A stretch of DNA of 64,000 nt, from contig JAODND010000063.1 of the NCBI GenBank assembly GCA_025465465.1, positions 34,382 through 98,381 of the forward strand, written 5' to 3'. A program made the translations under genes and the position numbers. The first letter of the stretch is position 1. Each line of letters opens with the position of its first letter. Below the pieces are notes generated by a model that was not told where the DNA came from, searched no databases, and saw only the letters and a program-made list of their open reading frames with translations. Shown piece by piece: positions 7,842 through 16,740 of this stretch. Origin of the DNA: Frankiales bacterium. GTDB taxonomy: Bacteria; Actinomycetota; Actinomycetes; Mycobacteriales; SCTD01.

Positions 7842-9706
7842 CGACCTTCCTGGCCCTCACCACGCTGGGCGTCGTCGTCGGCTGCATCTATGCGCTGACG
7901 GCCACCGGACTGGTCGTCACCTACACCACGTCGGGCATCTTCAACTTCGCGCACGGCGCGATCGGCATGTTCGGCGCCTTCAGCTACTGGCAGCTGGCGA
8001 TCGGCTGGCACTGGCCGGCGTGGATCGCCTTGCCTGCAGTGCTTCTCGTCGAGGCGCCCCTGCTCGGCGCGGGCATCGAGGCAGTCCTGATCCGGCCGCT
8101 GCGCAGGTCTGCGGTCGACCTCTCGCTGGTCGTCACGCTGGGCCTGCTGCTCTTCCTGATCGGCATCGCCAACCTGCTCTGGAACCGCACGAAGAGCCGG
8201 ATCCTGCCGGCGTTCCTGCACGACACGGCGCCGGTGCAGCTCGGCGGTCTGCAGGTGAGCGCGAACCAGATCCTCGTCGTCGTGGTGGCTCTTGCCGTTG
8301 CCATCGGGCTGCGGCTCCTGTTCGTACGCACCCGCATCGGCATTGCGATGCGCGGTGTCGTCGACGACCCCGACCTGGCCGCGATGGCCGGGGCGTCGCC
8401 GGTCAGGATCCAGCAGCTGTCCTGGGCACTCGGTGCCTCGCTGGCTGCGCTCGCAGGCATCCTGCTCGCGCCGCTCGTGACGCTCGATATCCTCACCTTG
8501 ACTCTGCTCGTCATCAACGGTTATGCCGCCGCGCTCTTCGGCCGGCTGACCTCGCTGCCGTGGACCGCGGTCGGGGCGCTCGCCCTGGGGCTGCTGGTGT
8601 CGTACGCCCGTGGCTACCTCCCGACCGGCGGGGTGTGGGAGCAGCTCGAGCCCTCGCTGCCGATGCTGTTCCTCTTCCTGCTGCTCGTCTTCGTGCCGGC
8701 GGCGCGTCTGAAGGCGGGGAGCCGGCAGGGCGCGTGGCGCCCAGGCGTACCCAGCCTGCGGTCGTCGGTGGTGTCCGCGGTGACCCTCGTGGTCGTGGTG
8801 GTCCTGCTGGGCCAGGTCCTCAGCGCAGCCAACGTGACCCTGGCCGGGCGAGCGATGGTCGTCGCGATCACCCTGCTCGCGCTGGTGCTGCTCACCGGCT
8901 ACAGCGGCCAGGTGTCGTTGTGCCACCTGACGTTCCTCGGCATCGGTGCCTACGCGATGGGGCGCTGGGGACACGGCTCGCTGCTCGGGGTCGTCCTCGC
9001 GGTCGGCCTGACGGCCGTCGTCGGTGGGCTGCTGGCGCTGCTGACGAGCCGCCTCACCGGGCTCTACCTCGCGCTGGCCACCTTCGCGTTCGCGAAGGCG
9101 ATGGATGAGTCGTTCTTCACGCGGGAGCTCGGTAGTGGCGGCACGCTGACGGTCCCGCGGCTGCACCTCCCGGGTCTGTCGTTGGCGAGTGACCGCAGCT
9201 ACCTCGTGCTGTGCACCGTCGTCTTCTCCGCCGCCGCGGTCGCCGTGCTCGCTGTCCGGCGTGGCCGCTGGGGTCGACAGCTCAGCGCCGTCAGCGACTC
9301 CGAAGCCGCGGCCGCCACCCTCGGCCTGGATCCGCGGGTCACCAAGGTCGTCGTCTTCGCGGTCTCGGCCGGGCTCGCCGGACTTTCCGGCGCCCTGTAC
9401 GGCGGCCTGCAGGGCACCGTCAGCCCTTCCGACTTCGCGGTGCTCGGCAGCCTCTCCCTCCTGCTGGCGCTGCGGATCGGCGGCGTCAACACCGTGACAG
9501 GTGCGCTGTTCGGCGCTGTCACCGTGGCCTTCTTCCCCTTGCTCCAGGCGCATGTGCCGACCGAGGTGCAGCTGGCCTACCTGCTGACCGGTCTCGCGGC
9601 AGTGAGCCTCGGCCGCGACCCCGACGGGTTCGGCGGCCAGCTCGCGCGGGCCGGCGAGCAGCTGCGCGCGGCGCGGATGAGGGAGGTCTCCGTTGCGCAT
9701 CCTTAG
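7838..9706 (+). CDS. Fused LivH-LivM branched-chain-type ABC permease
   Basis: Inner-membrane permease of 622 residues in which both halves of a LIV transporter are one chain. Residues 1-290 are LivH-like (GLVVTYTTSGIFNFAHGAIG near residue 25); from about 330 the protein is LivM-like (GYSGQVSLCHLTFLGIGAYA). The start is ATG 7838 inside the ATGA overlap with the receptor gene. No LivG or LivF ATPase genes follow here, so it must borrow ATPases encoded elsewhere, perhaps those at 48440-49887. Confidence 0.93.
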   Translation: MTTFLALTTLGVVVGCIYALTATGLVVTYTTSGIFNFAHGAIGMFGAFSYWQLAIGWHWPAWIALPAVLLVEAPLLGAGIEAVLIRPLRRSAVDLSLVVTLGLLLFLIGIANLLWNRTKSRILPAFLHDTAPVQLGGLQVSANQILVVVVALAVAIGLRLLFVRTRIGIAMRGVVDDPDLAAMAGASPVRIQQLSWALGASLAALAGILLAPLVTLDILTLTLLVINGYAAALFGRLTSLPWTAVGALALGLLVSYARGYLPTGGVWEQLEPSLPMLFLFLLLVFVPAARLKAGSRQGAWRPGVPSLRSSVVSAVTLVVVVVLLGQVLSAANVTLAGRAMVVAITLLALVLLTGYSGQVSLCHLTFLGIGAYAMGRWGHGSLLGVVLAVGLTAVVGGLLALLTSRLTGLYLALATFAFAKAMDESFFTRELGSGGTLTVPRLHLPGLSLASDRSYLVLCTVVFSAAAVAVLAVRRGRWGRQLSAVSDSEAAAATLGLDPRVTKVVVFAVSAGLAGLSGALYGGLQGTVSPSDFAVLGSLSLLLALRIGGVNTVTGALFGAVTVAFFPLLQAHVPTEVQLAYLLTGLAAVSLGRDPDGFGGQLARAGEQLRAARMREVSVAHP

Positions 9707-10934
9707 CGTGCTGGCGCTGCTGTTGCTGTCGGCGCCCGCATCGGCCTCGGACGACAGCCTCGGTGCCTTCAGCCTCTCGGCCAGCGCCCCCGCGGTGCAG
9801 GTGCGGGTGGCGGAGTCGTCGACCTGCTTCTCCAGCGCGGCGGGCTACAACGGCTGCGAAGGCGTCATCCCCGAGGCGGTGTCGACGCTGCACAACGGGC
9901 CGCTGGGGCACAGCATCGCGGCTGTCGCGTGGCCCGGTGTGATCGCCTCCGGCGCCGGGTCGCTGCTGATCACGGTCGGGGGATCGAGCGTCCCTGCGCA
10001 GGCCGCGATGCTCAACGACCCCGTGAAGGCGGAGGCCTACAACAACACTGGGTCGCGCACCGTCAGCTATGACCAGGTGCCCGGCTCGACCATGACGGCG
10101 ACCGCCTACGACGACAAGGCGTCGGCGACCGGCTCGGTGCAGCAGAGCCAGGTGCTGCCCGTCGGCTCCTTCGGCAAGACGATGGGCACCAGCGAGGTGC
10201 ACCTCGTCGGCTCGGCGAAGGCCGTCGCGACCGCGCACAGCGAGGTGCAGGACGTGACGATCGCGGGCGTCGTGAAGATCGCATCGGTCGTGTCGGACGC
10301 CAGCGCCACCACCGACGGCAAAGCGGCCAGTGCGAAGGGGAGCACCCGCGTCGGCGCCATGACGGTGGCGGGGATCCCCGTGACCGTCGGCCGTGACGGC
10401 GTCACCGTCGCCGGTCAGAACGTCCCGGTGAAGGACGCGCAGGCGACCGTCAACTCCGCCCTGGCGGCGCTCGGCCTGACCATCGCGGTGAGCCCCGCAC
10501 AGGGCCGGCCGATGGGGGCTCAGGTGACCTACACGGCATCCAGCCTCGTGCTGGTGTGGAGCTCGCCTGGTGCCACCGAGTCGATGGTGTTCGGTGGGGC
10601 AAACGTCAGCGTCGCCGCGGGCACGGCGCTGCGCTTCCCCGGGGAGGGGTTACCCGTCGTGCTGCCGCCCGGCGCCATCGCGCCGGTCACGACAGCACCT
10701 GGTGGTGCGGTGGTCGTTCCCGGCAGCCAGCCGCCGGGAAGTCCTTCTGCGCCAGCGGTCGCGACGCCTCAGGGGCCGCTCCAGCTGCTGCGGCCGCTCG
10801 GTCTCGACGTACCCCTGCCCGCCCTGCCCTGGCTGGCCGGGATCCTCGGTGCCCTCGCGACCGTGGCGGTCGCCGCCGGCCTCAAGCGGCTGCCCGACCG
10901 GATCCTCGAGGACCACACCAGAGACGGTTGCTAG
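9693..10934 (+). CDS. Exported C-terminally anchored protein of LIV cluster 1
   Basis: Predicted cell-surface protein of 413 residues: signal peptide MRILSVLALLLLSAPASA, a beta-rich Ala/Thr/Val body with an early Cys pair (STCFSSAAGYNGCEG), a Pro-rich stalk (residues ~320-365) and one transmembrane helix (PWLAGILGALATVAVAAG) before a basic tail. TTG start at 9693 with GGGAGG six bases upstream, overlapping the permease stop. It resembles the protein at 44928-46112; both share VQDVxI, IASVxVSD, DG and TVAGxPV blocks. Function is unknown; the coupling to a LIV permease suggests it helps capture or deliver the substrate at the surface. Confidence 0.85.
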   Translation: MRILSVLALLLLSAPASASDDSLGAFSLSASAPAVQVRVAESSTCFSSAAGYNGCEGVIPEAVSTLHNGPLGHSIAAVAWPGVIASGAGSLLITVGGSSVPAQAAMLNDPVKAEAYNNTGSRTVSYDQVPGSTMTATAYDDKASATGSVQQSQVLPVGSFGKTMGTSEVHLVGSAKAVATAHSEVQDVTIAGVVKIASVVSDASATTDGKAASAKGSTRVGAMTVAGIPVTVGRDGVTVAGQNVPVKDAQATVNSALAALGLTIAVSPAQGRPMGAQVTYTASSLVLVWSSPGATESMVFGGANVSVAAGTALRFPGEGLPVVLPPGAIAPVTTAPGGAVVVPGSQPPGSPSAPAVATPQGPLQLLRPLGLDVPLPALPWLAGILGALATVAVAAGLKRLPDRILEDHTRDGC

Positions 10935-11674
10935 CGGTCGGAGAGCTGGGCTGCGGTCTTCGCGCCCTTCGAGTGCAGCCACTTCAGGACGTCCTTGTTC
11001 TTGACGCCGGCCTGGCCGCGGGCGGCGGCGTCCAGCGGGGTGAGCTGCTCCCAGGCGGGGATCCAGTTGACGTCGGCACCGCGCGCCAGCAGGTAGACCG
11101 CGACCGCTTTCTGCCCGCCGTGGCAGGCCGCCCACATCGCATTGCCGAGGTCGTCCTCGTCGTGCTCGACGTAGTGCGGGAAGAACTCCTTCACGACGTC
11201 GAGATAGCCGAGCGCCGCCGCGTCGAAGGCCGTCACGTGCGCGCCTCGCTCGACGAGCCGACGGGCTGTCTCCCACTGTGCGAACGCGGTCGCATCGGTG
11301 AGGGGCGTGCCTCCGGCGATGACGCCGCCCTCGGCCTCGACGTCTGCACCGGCGTCGATCAGGGCGTCGAGCACCTCGACGTCGTCGCTGCTGGCGGCCC
11401 AGTGCAGGGCGGTCTCGGAGTGCCGGCCGTGGAAGGGTGCGTGCACGTCGGCGCCGGCACGGGTGAGGACGACGACCACCTCGCCGCCGTTGGGAAAGTG
11501 GCCTGGCCAGTCGGTCACGACATGCAGCAGGGTGCGTGACTGGACGAGGTCGCCGAGGCGTGCCGGACCGACCTCGGGGTGGTCGTGCAGCAGCCGGCGC
11601 AGGGTCGCGACGTCCCCGAGGTGGATCGCGTCGATGACCGCGACGGCAAGCGGGTCCTTCGTGTCGATCAGCAC
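10931..11674 (-). CDS. Ankyrin repeat protein
   Basis: Soluble protein of 247 residues built of ankyrin repeats, which mediate protein contacts. Visible repeats include SETALHWAASSDDVEVLDAL, GGTPLTDATAFAQWETARRL, and LGNAMWAACHGGQKAVAVYL followed by LLARGADVN. No catalytic domain or signal peptide is seen. It converges on the exported protein with a four-base stop overlap. GTG start; a CAGGAT box lies six bases upstream, weak support for a leaderless message. Partner proteins are unknown. Confidence 0.9.
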   Translation of the reverse strand: MLIDTKDPLAVAVIDAIHLGDVATLRRLLHDHPEVGPARLGDLVQSRTLLHVVTDWPGHFPNGGEVVVVLTRAGADVHAPFHGRHSETALHWAASSDDVEVLDALIDAGADVEAEGGVIAGGTPLTDATAFAQWETARRLVERGAHVTAFDAAALGYLDVVKEFFPHYVEHDEDDLGNAMWAACHGGQKAVAVYLLARGADVNWIPAWEQLTPLDAAARGQAGVKNKDVLKWLHSKGAKTAAQLSDR

Positions 11675-11764
11675 GCGCGCATCCTGGCACGTCAGGCCTC
11701 AGAAACTCATCCCTCGGCCGGAGCACCAACGTGAGCGCGTCTTTTGGTGGGCCAGACTCAGGAC

Positions 11765-12466
11765 ATGCACACGCATCGCCTGGACCTCGAGGACGCCACC
11801 CTGCGCGAGTGGGACGCGACCGTCCTGCACGTCGACCCGGAGCAGGGGATCGTGCTCGACCGCTCCGCGTTCTATCCCGGTGGCGGTGGCCAGCCGCCGG
11901 ACCGTGGCGTGCTGCTGTGGGGCGGCGTGCGGACCCGGATCGCCGGTGCCCGCAGGGGTGACGACGTCTACCTGGTGCCCGAGGAGGGCGACCCGCTGCC
12001 TCCGGCGGGTACGTCGGTCACCGGAGCCCTCGATGACGCCCGGCGCACGGCGCTGATGCGGACCCACTCCGCGATGCACCTGCTCTGCGGCGTCGTGAGC
12101 CGCGACTACGGGGTCGCCGTCACCGGCGGGGCGATGGACGAGCTCACCGGACGAATGGACTTCGCCCTGGACGCCCTCCCTGAGGGATTCCTCGACACCG
12201 TCCAGCACGCGTGCTTGGCGGAGGTCGCCGCCGATCGTGCGATCGAGGTGAGCACGGTCCCGCGCGCCGAGGCCGTCATCAAGACCGCCCTCGACCTGCT
12301 GCCGGAAGGACTCGAGGTCGTGCGCATCGTCGACATCGTGGGCCTCGACCGGCAGGCGGACGGCGGCACGCATGTCGCCTCGACGCGCTTCATCGGCGAC
12401 ATGCGCCTGCTCAAGACCGAGAACAAGGGCAAGGGCTTCAGACGGATCCGCTTCGCGCTGTCCTAG
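11765..12466 (+). CDS. Alanyl-tRNA editing protein, AlaX-like
   Basis: Free-standing editing domain that deacylates mischarged tRNA-Ala (Ser or Gly), 233 residues. The substrate loop is DRSAFYPGGGGQPPDRG, and zinc ligands are HSAMH (residues ~100) and the His of GGTHVAST. The usual Cys of the CGGTHV motif is Asp here (ADGGTHV), a change also known in some AlaX subgroups as far as I recall. ATG 11765 is preferred because the protein begins with MHTHRLDLEDATLREW; GTG 11744 is possible. Confidence 0.88.
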   Translation: MHTHRLDLEDATLREWDATVLHVDPEQGIVLDRSAFYPGGGGQPPDRGVLLWGGVRTRIAGARRGDDVYLVPEEGDPLPPAGTSVTGALDDARRTALMRTHSAMHLLCGVVSRDYGVAVTGGAMDELTGRMDFALDALPEGFLDTVQHACLAEVAADRAIEVSTVPRAEAVIKTALDLLPEGLEVVRIVDIVGLDRQADGGTHVASTRFIGDMRLLKTENKGKGFRRIRFALS

Positions 12467-12480
12467 GTACTGTTCGGGAC

Positions 12481-12909
12481 ATGCCGAGCGACCTGCAGAT
12501 GAAGACGATGAACGGTGTCCACCGCGTCATGCTCAAGCTGACGGGCGGGCGGTTCGGCTGGAACCTGCTCGGGATGCCGGTCCTGGAGCTGACGACCACC
12601 GGCCGCAAGAGCGGTCAGCCGCGCACCGTGATGCTCACCTCGCCGCTCCAGGAAGGGCCCGCGTTCGTCGTCGTCGCCTCGCGCGGCGGCGACGACAACG
12701 CGCCCGCGTGGTTCCTCAACATCGAGGCGTCCGGCGACGTGCAGGTGGCGATGAACGGCGGGCCACCGCAGCCCTGGAAGGCGCGGGTCGCGAGTGCCGA
12801 GGAGCGGGCCCGGATGTGGCCGGTGCTCAGCAAGGAGCACACCAACTATGCCGGCTACCAGAAGAAGACGGACCGCGAGATCCCGCTGGTCCTGCTCACG
12901 CCGGCCTAG
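12481..12909 (+). CDS. Deazaflavin (F420)-dependent nitroreductase family protein
   Basis: Small F420-binding oxidoreductase of the Ddn/FDOR family, 142 residues. Core motifs are LELTTTGRKSGQPRTVMLTS, which shapes the cofactor phosphate site, and GDDNAPAWFLNIEASGDVQV. These enzymes reduce quinones or other electron-poor compounds using reduced F420. The ATG is seven bases after a TACTGT box (12468-12473), just past the AlaX stop, so a leaderless promoter of its own is likely. Stops of this gene and the DUF7455 gene overlap. Confidence 0.92.
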   Translation: MPSDLQMKTMNGVHRVMLKLTGGRFGWNLLGMPVLELTTTGRKSGQPRTVMLTSPLQEGPAFVVVASRGGDDNAPAWFLNIEASGDVQVAMNGGPPQPWKARVASAEERARMWPVLSKEHTNYAGYQKKTDREIPLVLLTPA

Positions 12910-13133
12910 TCGCTGTTCGCGCTCGGGCTGGGCGTCGCGTTGATCAGGTCCGTGGCGTCGTCGACGTAGAGCGCTTCGCGCTGCAGCGGCAGGAGCAGCT
13001 CGCGGCCGTGGTGACCGCAGAACACGAGGTCGCCGGCGGCGAACACTGCCCGGATGAAGGCCTGCGCCCCGCACCGGTCACACCGGTCGGCCACGGTCAG
13101 CGGTGGCTGCTGGAGGAGCGTTGTGGCGGTCAT
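12906..13133 (-). CDS. DUF7455-type small zinc-ribbon-like protein
   Basis: Protein of 75 residues with the actinobacterial pattern CDRCGAQAFIRAV ... LVFCGHHGREL, i.e. CxxC plus CGHH, a likely single zinc site. It matches the family now called DUF7455, often encoded near sigma factor genes. No function is established that I know of. SD-like GGAGG stands upstream of the ATG. Convergent with, and four bases overlapping, the Ddn-like gene. Confidence 0.85.
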   Translation of the reverse strand: MTATTLLQQPPLTVADRCDRCGAQAFIRAVFAAGDLVFCGHHGRELLLPLQREALYVDDATDLINATPSPSANSD

Positions 13134-13245
13134 CGGACCTCCCGGTGCAGGGCTGATAACGGTCCTTCGGTCCAGGCCGCACGCTCCGGCATCACCCAGA
13201 CGGGTGACCGGTCCGACCCTGCTATCGTTTCCAGCCGCACGACCG

Positions 13246-13319
13246 GCGCCGCTAGCTCAGTTGGTTAGAGCAGCTGACTCTTAATCAGCGGGTCCGGGGT
13301 TCGAGTCCCTGGCGGCGCA
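13246..13319 (+). tRNA. tRNA-Lys (anticodon CTT)
   Basis: Complete cloverleaf: acceptor arms GCGCCGC (13246-13252) and GCGGCGC (13312-13318) pair perfectly, D arm GCTC/GAGC, anticodon stem GCTGA/TCAGC with loop CTCTTAA giving anticodon CTT, and T arm CGGGG-TTCGAGT-CCCTG with one wobble pair. CCA is not encoded. It decodes AAG, the main Lys codon in GC-rich genomes. Confidence 0.97.
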
Positions 13320-13334
13320 CCCTCATGATGTGTG

Positions 13335-13373
13335 GCCTCGCCTGAAGATTGACAGATGATCTTCGGGTGAGGC
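13335..13373 (+). terminator. Hairpin downstream of tRNA-Lys
   Basis: Inverted repeat with 15-base arms, GCCTCGCCTGAAGAT (13335-13349) and ATCTTCGGGTGAGGC (13359-13373), pairing throughout with two G-U wobbles and a nine-base loop. Its place 15 bases after the tRNA fits a terminator, although no T-run follows, which is common in actinobacteria. Confidence 0.7.
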
Positions 13374-13383
13374 CTTACACGTG

Positions 13384-13424
13384 TTCGGCTGATGGTTGAC
13401 ATCGACTTCGGCTGATTCTTGACA
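13384..13424 (+). repeat. Tandem 18-bp direct repeat at insertion sequence edge
   Basis: Two copies of TTCGGCTGAT-NN-TTGACA (13384-13401 and 13407-13424) stand 23 bp apart just before a transposase fragment. Each carries a -35-like TTGACA. They are probably part of the terminal region and promoter of an IS481-like element whose body has been lost. Confidence 0.55.
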
Positions 13425-13434
13425 CTCCCCGTTC

Positions 13435-13527
13435 ATGAGGGAGCTGAGTGTGGCCGAGCAGCGGTATCAGGCTGTGTTGGCGGTGATCGCCGACGGGCGG
13501 AAGGTGAAGGAGGTTGCGGCCCATAGG
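13435..13527 (+). pseudogene. IS481-type transposase, N-terminal fragment
   Basis: The first about 31 codons read MRELSVAEQRYQAVLAVIAD followed by GRKVKEVAA, the start of the N-terminal helix-turn-helix of IS481-family transposases. After that the frame turns into unrelated sequence and stops at 13626, with no DDE catalytic core anywhere nearby. It is a broken remnant, most likely cut by a later deletion. Recognition rests on remembered family sequence. Confidence 0.7.
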
Positions 13528-14273
13528 GCGGTAAGGGCGCGGCGAGTTTGGAGAACGCTCCGGCGAGCAGGAAGCCGACGATTTCGCCCGAGTCAGTGCT
13601 TCTGCCCCCAAGTGCAGCTCAGCTGATCAGCGCGGCAACGACCCGGCAGGACCGGACACTCCTCGCGGCGAAGCTTGGCATCGGCGGACCAATCATTGCC
13701 GGCCAACACGGCCACATGACCAACAACTGGTCAGTTGGGGCGCCCCTGCGAGGCAAGATCACAGACGAACAGATCGATGAGCTTGAAAGTTTCTGCTCCA
13801 TCAACTCCTGACTAGCAGTCGTGCGGCCGCCCTGCATTCTGTTCGAGGTGCAACGTCTTCCTATGCCGCTGAGCGAGCGCCTGAACAAGCATAGAGATGC
13901 AGTGGCCCCCGATCGCTGAGGCCCGGCGACATGGTGACGGCTCCGCGGCGGGAACAGCGAAGAAGGACAGCTATCCCCGAGGGGGGCCGAGGCGGCCAAC
14001 CACCCAGTTAGTCGCTCCTAGATCCAGCTTCCTGGTGGTCGGATCAATTGGTCAACTGAACCCTGGGTGCCCCCCGGGCACCAGCGGCTCGTCAGCGGAT
14101 CATCGCTTGGCATCGGAGCTCGGCCCGGGCAAATCATGCCCGGCTTATTTCCCGACAACCCGGGAGGGAGCGGAAGCCGGCGCCGTGGCTCTAGTCCGAC
14201 CTAGTTCTTCTCGGCCCCCCTGTCGCGCCTTAGGTCCCTATTCACGAGGTGTGGCAAGCCTGAGGCTCTACGT
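13528..14273. other. Gene-poor decayed stretch
   Basis: About 750 bases with no convincing gene. Composition is visibly less GC-biased than around it. A frame continuing from about 13548 to 13811 ends in GKITDEQIDELESFCSIN but has no recognisable domain or ribosome site, so I do not call it. It may be a gene remnant joined to the transposase fragment by deletion. Confidence 0.55.
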
Positions 14274-16619
14274 ATGACAATGCCGCGGGTCCGCCGTAGG
14301 GGGCCTGCGACGTTCCTCGTCCTGGCCTGTCTCGCGGTCGTGATCGACAGCTGGTTCCTCCACGGACGCACCGGCAGTGTCGTGTACGACGTCATTGGCG
14401 GCGCGTCGGTCCTCGTCGCGGTGGCCGGCGCTCTGCGCAAGCCCAAGGGCAGCCGGCTCGCGTGGTTCCTGCTCGCCGCGGGCTTCGGCGGCTGGGTCGG
14501 CGGCGACATCATCTGGAACGCCTACGCCCTCAGCGGCAGCGCGTCCCCGCCCGTTCCCTCGTGGCCCGACTGGCTGTACTTCGCCGGCTACCCGGTGGCC
14601 GCGGTCGGTCTCGCGCTCGCCACGCGGGCGCGGAGCAAGGGCGCGGCGCACGCCACCGGAGACGCCGCGATCATCGCCCTGGGCTGCGGGGTCTTCGTCT
14701 GGCAGTTCGTCATCGATCCGATCATCGACGATCCGTCCTCGGACCTGCTCCCGCGGGTCATCACGGGCTCCTACCCGGCCTTGGACATCCTCCTGCTGTT
14801 CCTGCTGGTGCGCTCGCTGCTGACCGGGAGCACGCGCGAGCGGGTGCTGGTGCCGCTGGGCATCGGGCTCATCACCACGATGCTGGCCGACATCGGCTTT
14901 GCCGCCGGCCTCGACCTCAGCGGCGTGATGGGCCCGCTCATGAGCGCCGGGTGGCTGCTGGGCTACGTCCTGCTGGGGAGCGCGGCATGGAGCCGGGAGA
15001 CCCTGGGCACTCCGCACGTGGATGCGTCCGCCGGCGGTCGCACCCGCCTGGTCGCGCTCGCACTCGCAGGGCTGGTCGCTCCCGCTACGTGGATCCTCGC
15101 TGACGCGCTCGACCAACACCTAGACGTCCCCCTTGTCGCCAGTGCGGCCGGACTGATCTTCGTGCTCGCGGTCTCGCGGATGTCGCGGGTCGTCGCCAGC
15201 CTGCAGCAGGCCCTGTCGGTCGAGTCTGAGCTGGTGGGCGAGCTGGCGCACCTGGCCATGCACGACCCGCTGACAGGTCTGCCCCACCGCAGCGTCCTGC
15301 TGGAAAGCCTCGAGCAGCCGGTGGCGGACCCGGCCATCGACGTGCGGTGGGCGGCCCTCGTCGATCTCGACGGGTTCAAGGCCGTCAATGACGGAGCGGG
15401 CCACCGCGTCGGCGACGAGGTGCTGAAGGGGGTCGCCGCGCGCCTTCAAGCGACGCTCCGCCCCGAGGACACGGTCGCCCGGTTGGGCGGAGACGAGTTC
15501 GGGATCTCCGCCAGCCTGGCTGCCGAGGTCGCCCAAGACCTGGGAGAGCGAATCCTGGCTGTCTTCCGGCAGCCGTTCCCCACCTCCGCCGGCAACATGC
15601 ACGTGCACGCCAGTGTGGGCCTTGCGCCCGCCCGCGGTGAGAGCGCCGAGCAGCTGATCGCCGATGCCGACGCCGCTATGTACGCCGTCAAGCACCAGGG
15701 CAAGAACCGCGCCGCCGTCTTCGACCCGTCCATGCAGTCCGGCACGGCCCGGCGGCTGGAGGTCCTCGGCGCGCTCGAGTCGGCGCTGGATGCCGATGCC
15801 CTCGAGGTGCACTACCAACCGATCGTGGAGGTGGCCCGGCAGAACTGGGTGGCCTTGGAGTCACTGGTGCGGTGCCGTGACAGCGGCGGGACCCTCATGC
15901 CTCCCGCGGACTTCCTTGATGTGGCTCGCGAGGCGGGCCTCATGGAGACCCTCGACCTGCAGGTCCTTGAGCGTGCGGTTCGCGATCTCGCGACGTGGCG
16001 GGAGCACCCCGCAGGTCGGCACCTCGGCGTCACCGTGAACGTGTCCGCGCACGCGCTGCTCGGAGGGCGGTACGAACCCGCGCTCTACCGGGCGACGGCC
16101 CAGCACGGGGTGCCCACCTCGGCGGTCACCATCGAGCTCACGGAGGACGTTCACGTCAGCGACCCCGGTACCTGCGCCGCGATCCTGACGCGGTTGCGCA
16201 GAGCGGGCTTCGAGGTCGCGCTGGACGACTTCGGCACCGGGTACTCCTCGCTGGCCTACCTCGAGCAGCTCCCGATCGACTTCCTGAAGATCCCCATGTC
16301 GTTCACCGACAAGCTGCTTGGGTCGGACCGGTCCCGAGCGCTGGTCGAGGGCGTGATCTCGCTGTCGCGGTCGCTCGGACTGCAGTCCGTCGTCGAGGGG
16401 GTTGAGTCCCGCGAGCAGTGGGTGCTGCTGCGCTCCTTCGGCTGCGAGCGGGCTCAGGGGTACCTGTTCGCACGGCCCATGCCGGCGCGTCACGTCGAGC
16501 ACCACCTAGGCATCCGGACCGACGACACCGTGCGCGCGATGGTGGGACACCAAGGGCTGCACACCGTCCCCAACCCACGGGGGATGGTCGGCGCAGCCCC
16601 ACCAGCGACCGGTTCCTGA
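14274..16619 (+). CDS. Membrane GGDEF-EAL protein (c-di-GMP turnover), EAL partly divergent
   Basis: Signal protein of 781 residues. Residues 1-300 hold about nine transmembrane helices, then GGDEF (motif RLGGDEFGIS near residue 405) for c-di-GMP synthesis, and EAL (residues ~500-750) for hydrolysis. The EAL signature is ESL (VALESLVR) and KIDxxF is KIPMSF, but N (NVSAH), E (LTED), DDFGTGYSSL, EGVES and AQGYLFARP are kept, so hydrolysis is possible but uncertain. The N-terminal sensor is not a named domain I can identify. It stands alone in a decayed region. Confidence 0.9.
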   Translation: MTMPRVRRRGPATFLVLACLAVVIDSWFLHGRTGSVVYDVIGGASVLVAVAGALRKPKGSRLAWFLLAAGFGGWVGGDIIWNAYALSGSASPPVPSWPDWLYFAGYPVAAVGLALATRARSKGAAHATGDAAIIALGCGVFVWQFVIDPIIDDPSSDLLPRVITGSYPALDILLLFLLVRSLLTGSTRERVLVPLGIGLITTMLADIGFAAGLDLSGVMGPLMSAGWLLGYVLLGSAAWSRETLGTPHVDASAGGRTRLVALALAGLVAPATWILADALDQHLDVPLVASAAGLIFVLAVSRMSRVVASLQQALSVESELVGELAHLAMHDPLTGLPHRSVLLESLEQPVADPAIDVRWAALVDLDGFKAVNDGAGHRVGDEVLKGVAARLQATLRPEDTVARLGGDEFGISASLAAEVAQDLGERILAVFRQPFPTSAGNMHVHASVGLAPARGESAEQLIADADAAMYAVKHQGKNRAAVFDPSMQSGTARRLEVLGALESALDADALEVHYQPIVEVARQNWVALESLVRCRDSGGTLMPPADFLDVAREAGLMETLDLQVLERAVRDLATWREHPAGRHLGVTVNVSAHALLGGRYEPALYRATAQHGVPTSAVTIELTEDVHVSDPGTCAAILTRLRRAGFEVALDDFGTGYSSLAYLEQLPIDFLKIPMSFTDKLLGSDRSRALVEGVISLSRSLGLQSVVEGVESREQWVLLRSFGCERAQGYLFARPMPARHVEHHLGIRTDDTVRAMVGHQGLHTVPNPRGMVGAAPPATGS

Positions 16620-16740
16620 GGTAGCGACAGTTCGCAAGGGCCATCCCTGGTGCGTCCAAGGCGACTGCTGAGGGAGGTCACCGGGGTCGACCTGAGGCAT
16701 CGACGTCGACCCGCGAACGTGCGTGTCGTCCTGGCGCGCC

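Noticed and set aside
7829..9700. 623-codon minus-strand frame opposite the LivHM permease
   Set aside because: Gln/Arg/Glu/His-rich low-complexity product without any domain; antisense artefact of the permease codon pattern.
13246..13319. tRNA-Lys as an active attachment site with a direct repeat at the far end of an island
   Set aside because: I could not see a copy of the tRNA 3' end elsewhere in the window and there is no integrase gene.
13548..13811. Open frame of 87 codons after the transposase fragment
   Set aside because: No ribosome site, no recognisable domain, and it is fused out of frame with IS debris; kept only as part of the decayed stretch.
16620..16740. PIN-type toxin downstream of the broken antitoxin
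   Set aside because: No frame shows the PIN acidic residues or typical ending; only about 120 bases are available before the GGDEF-EAL stop.
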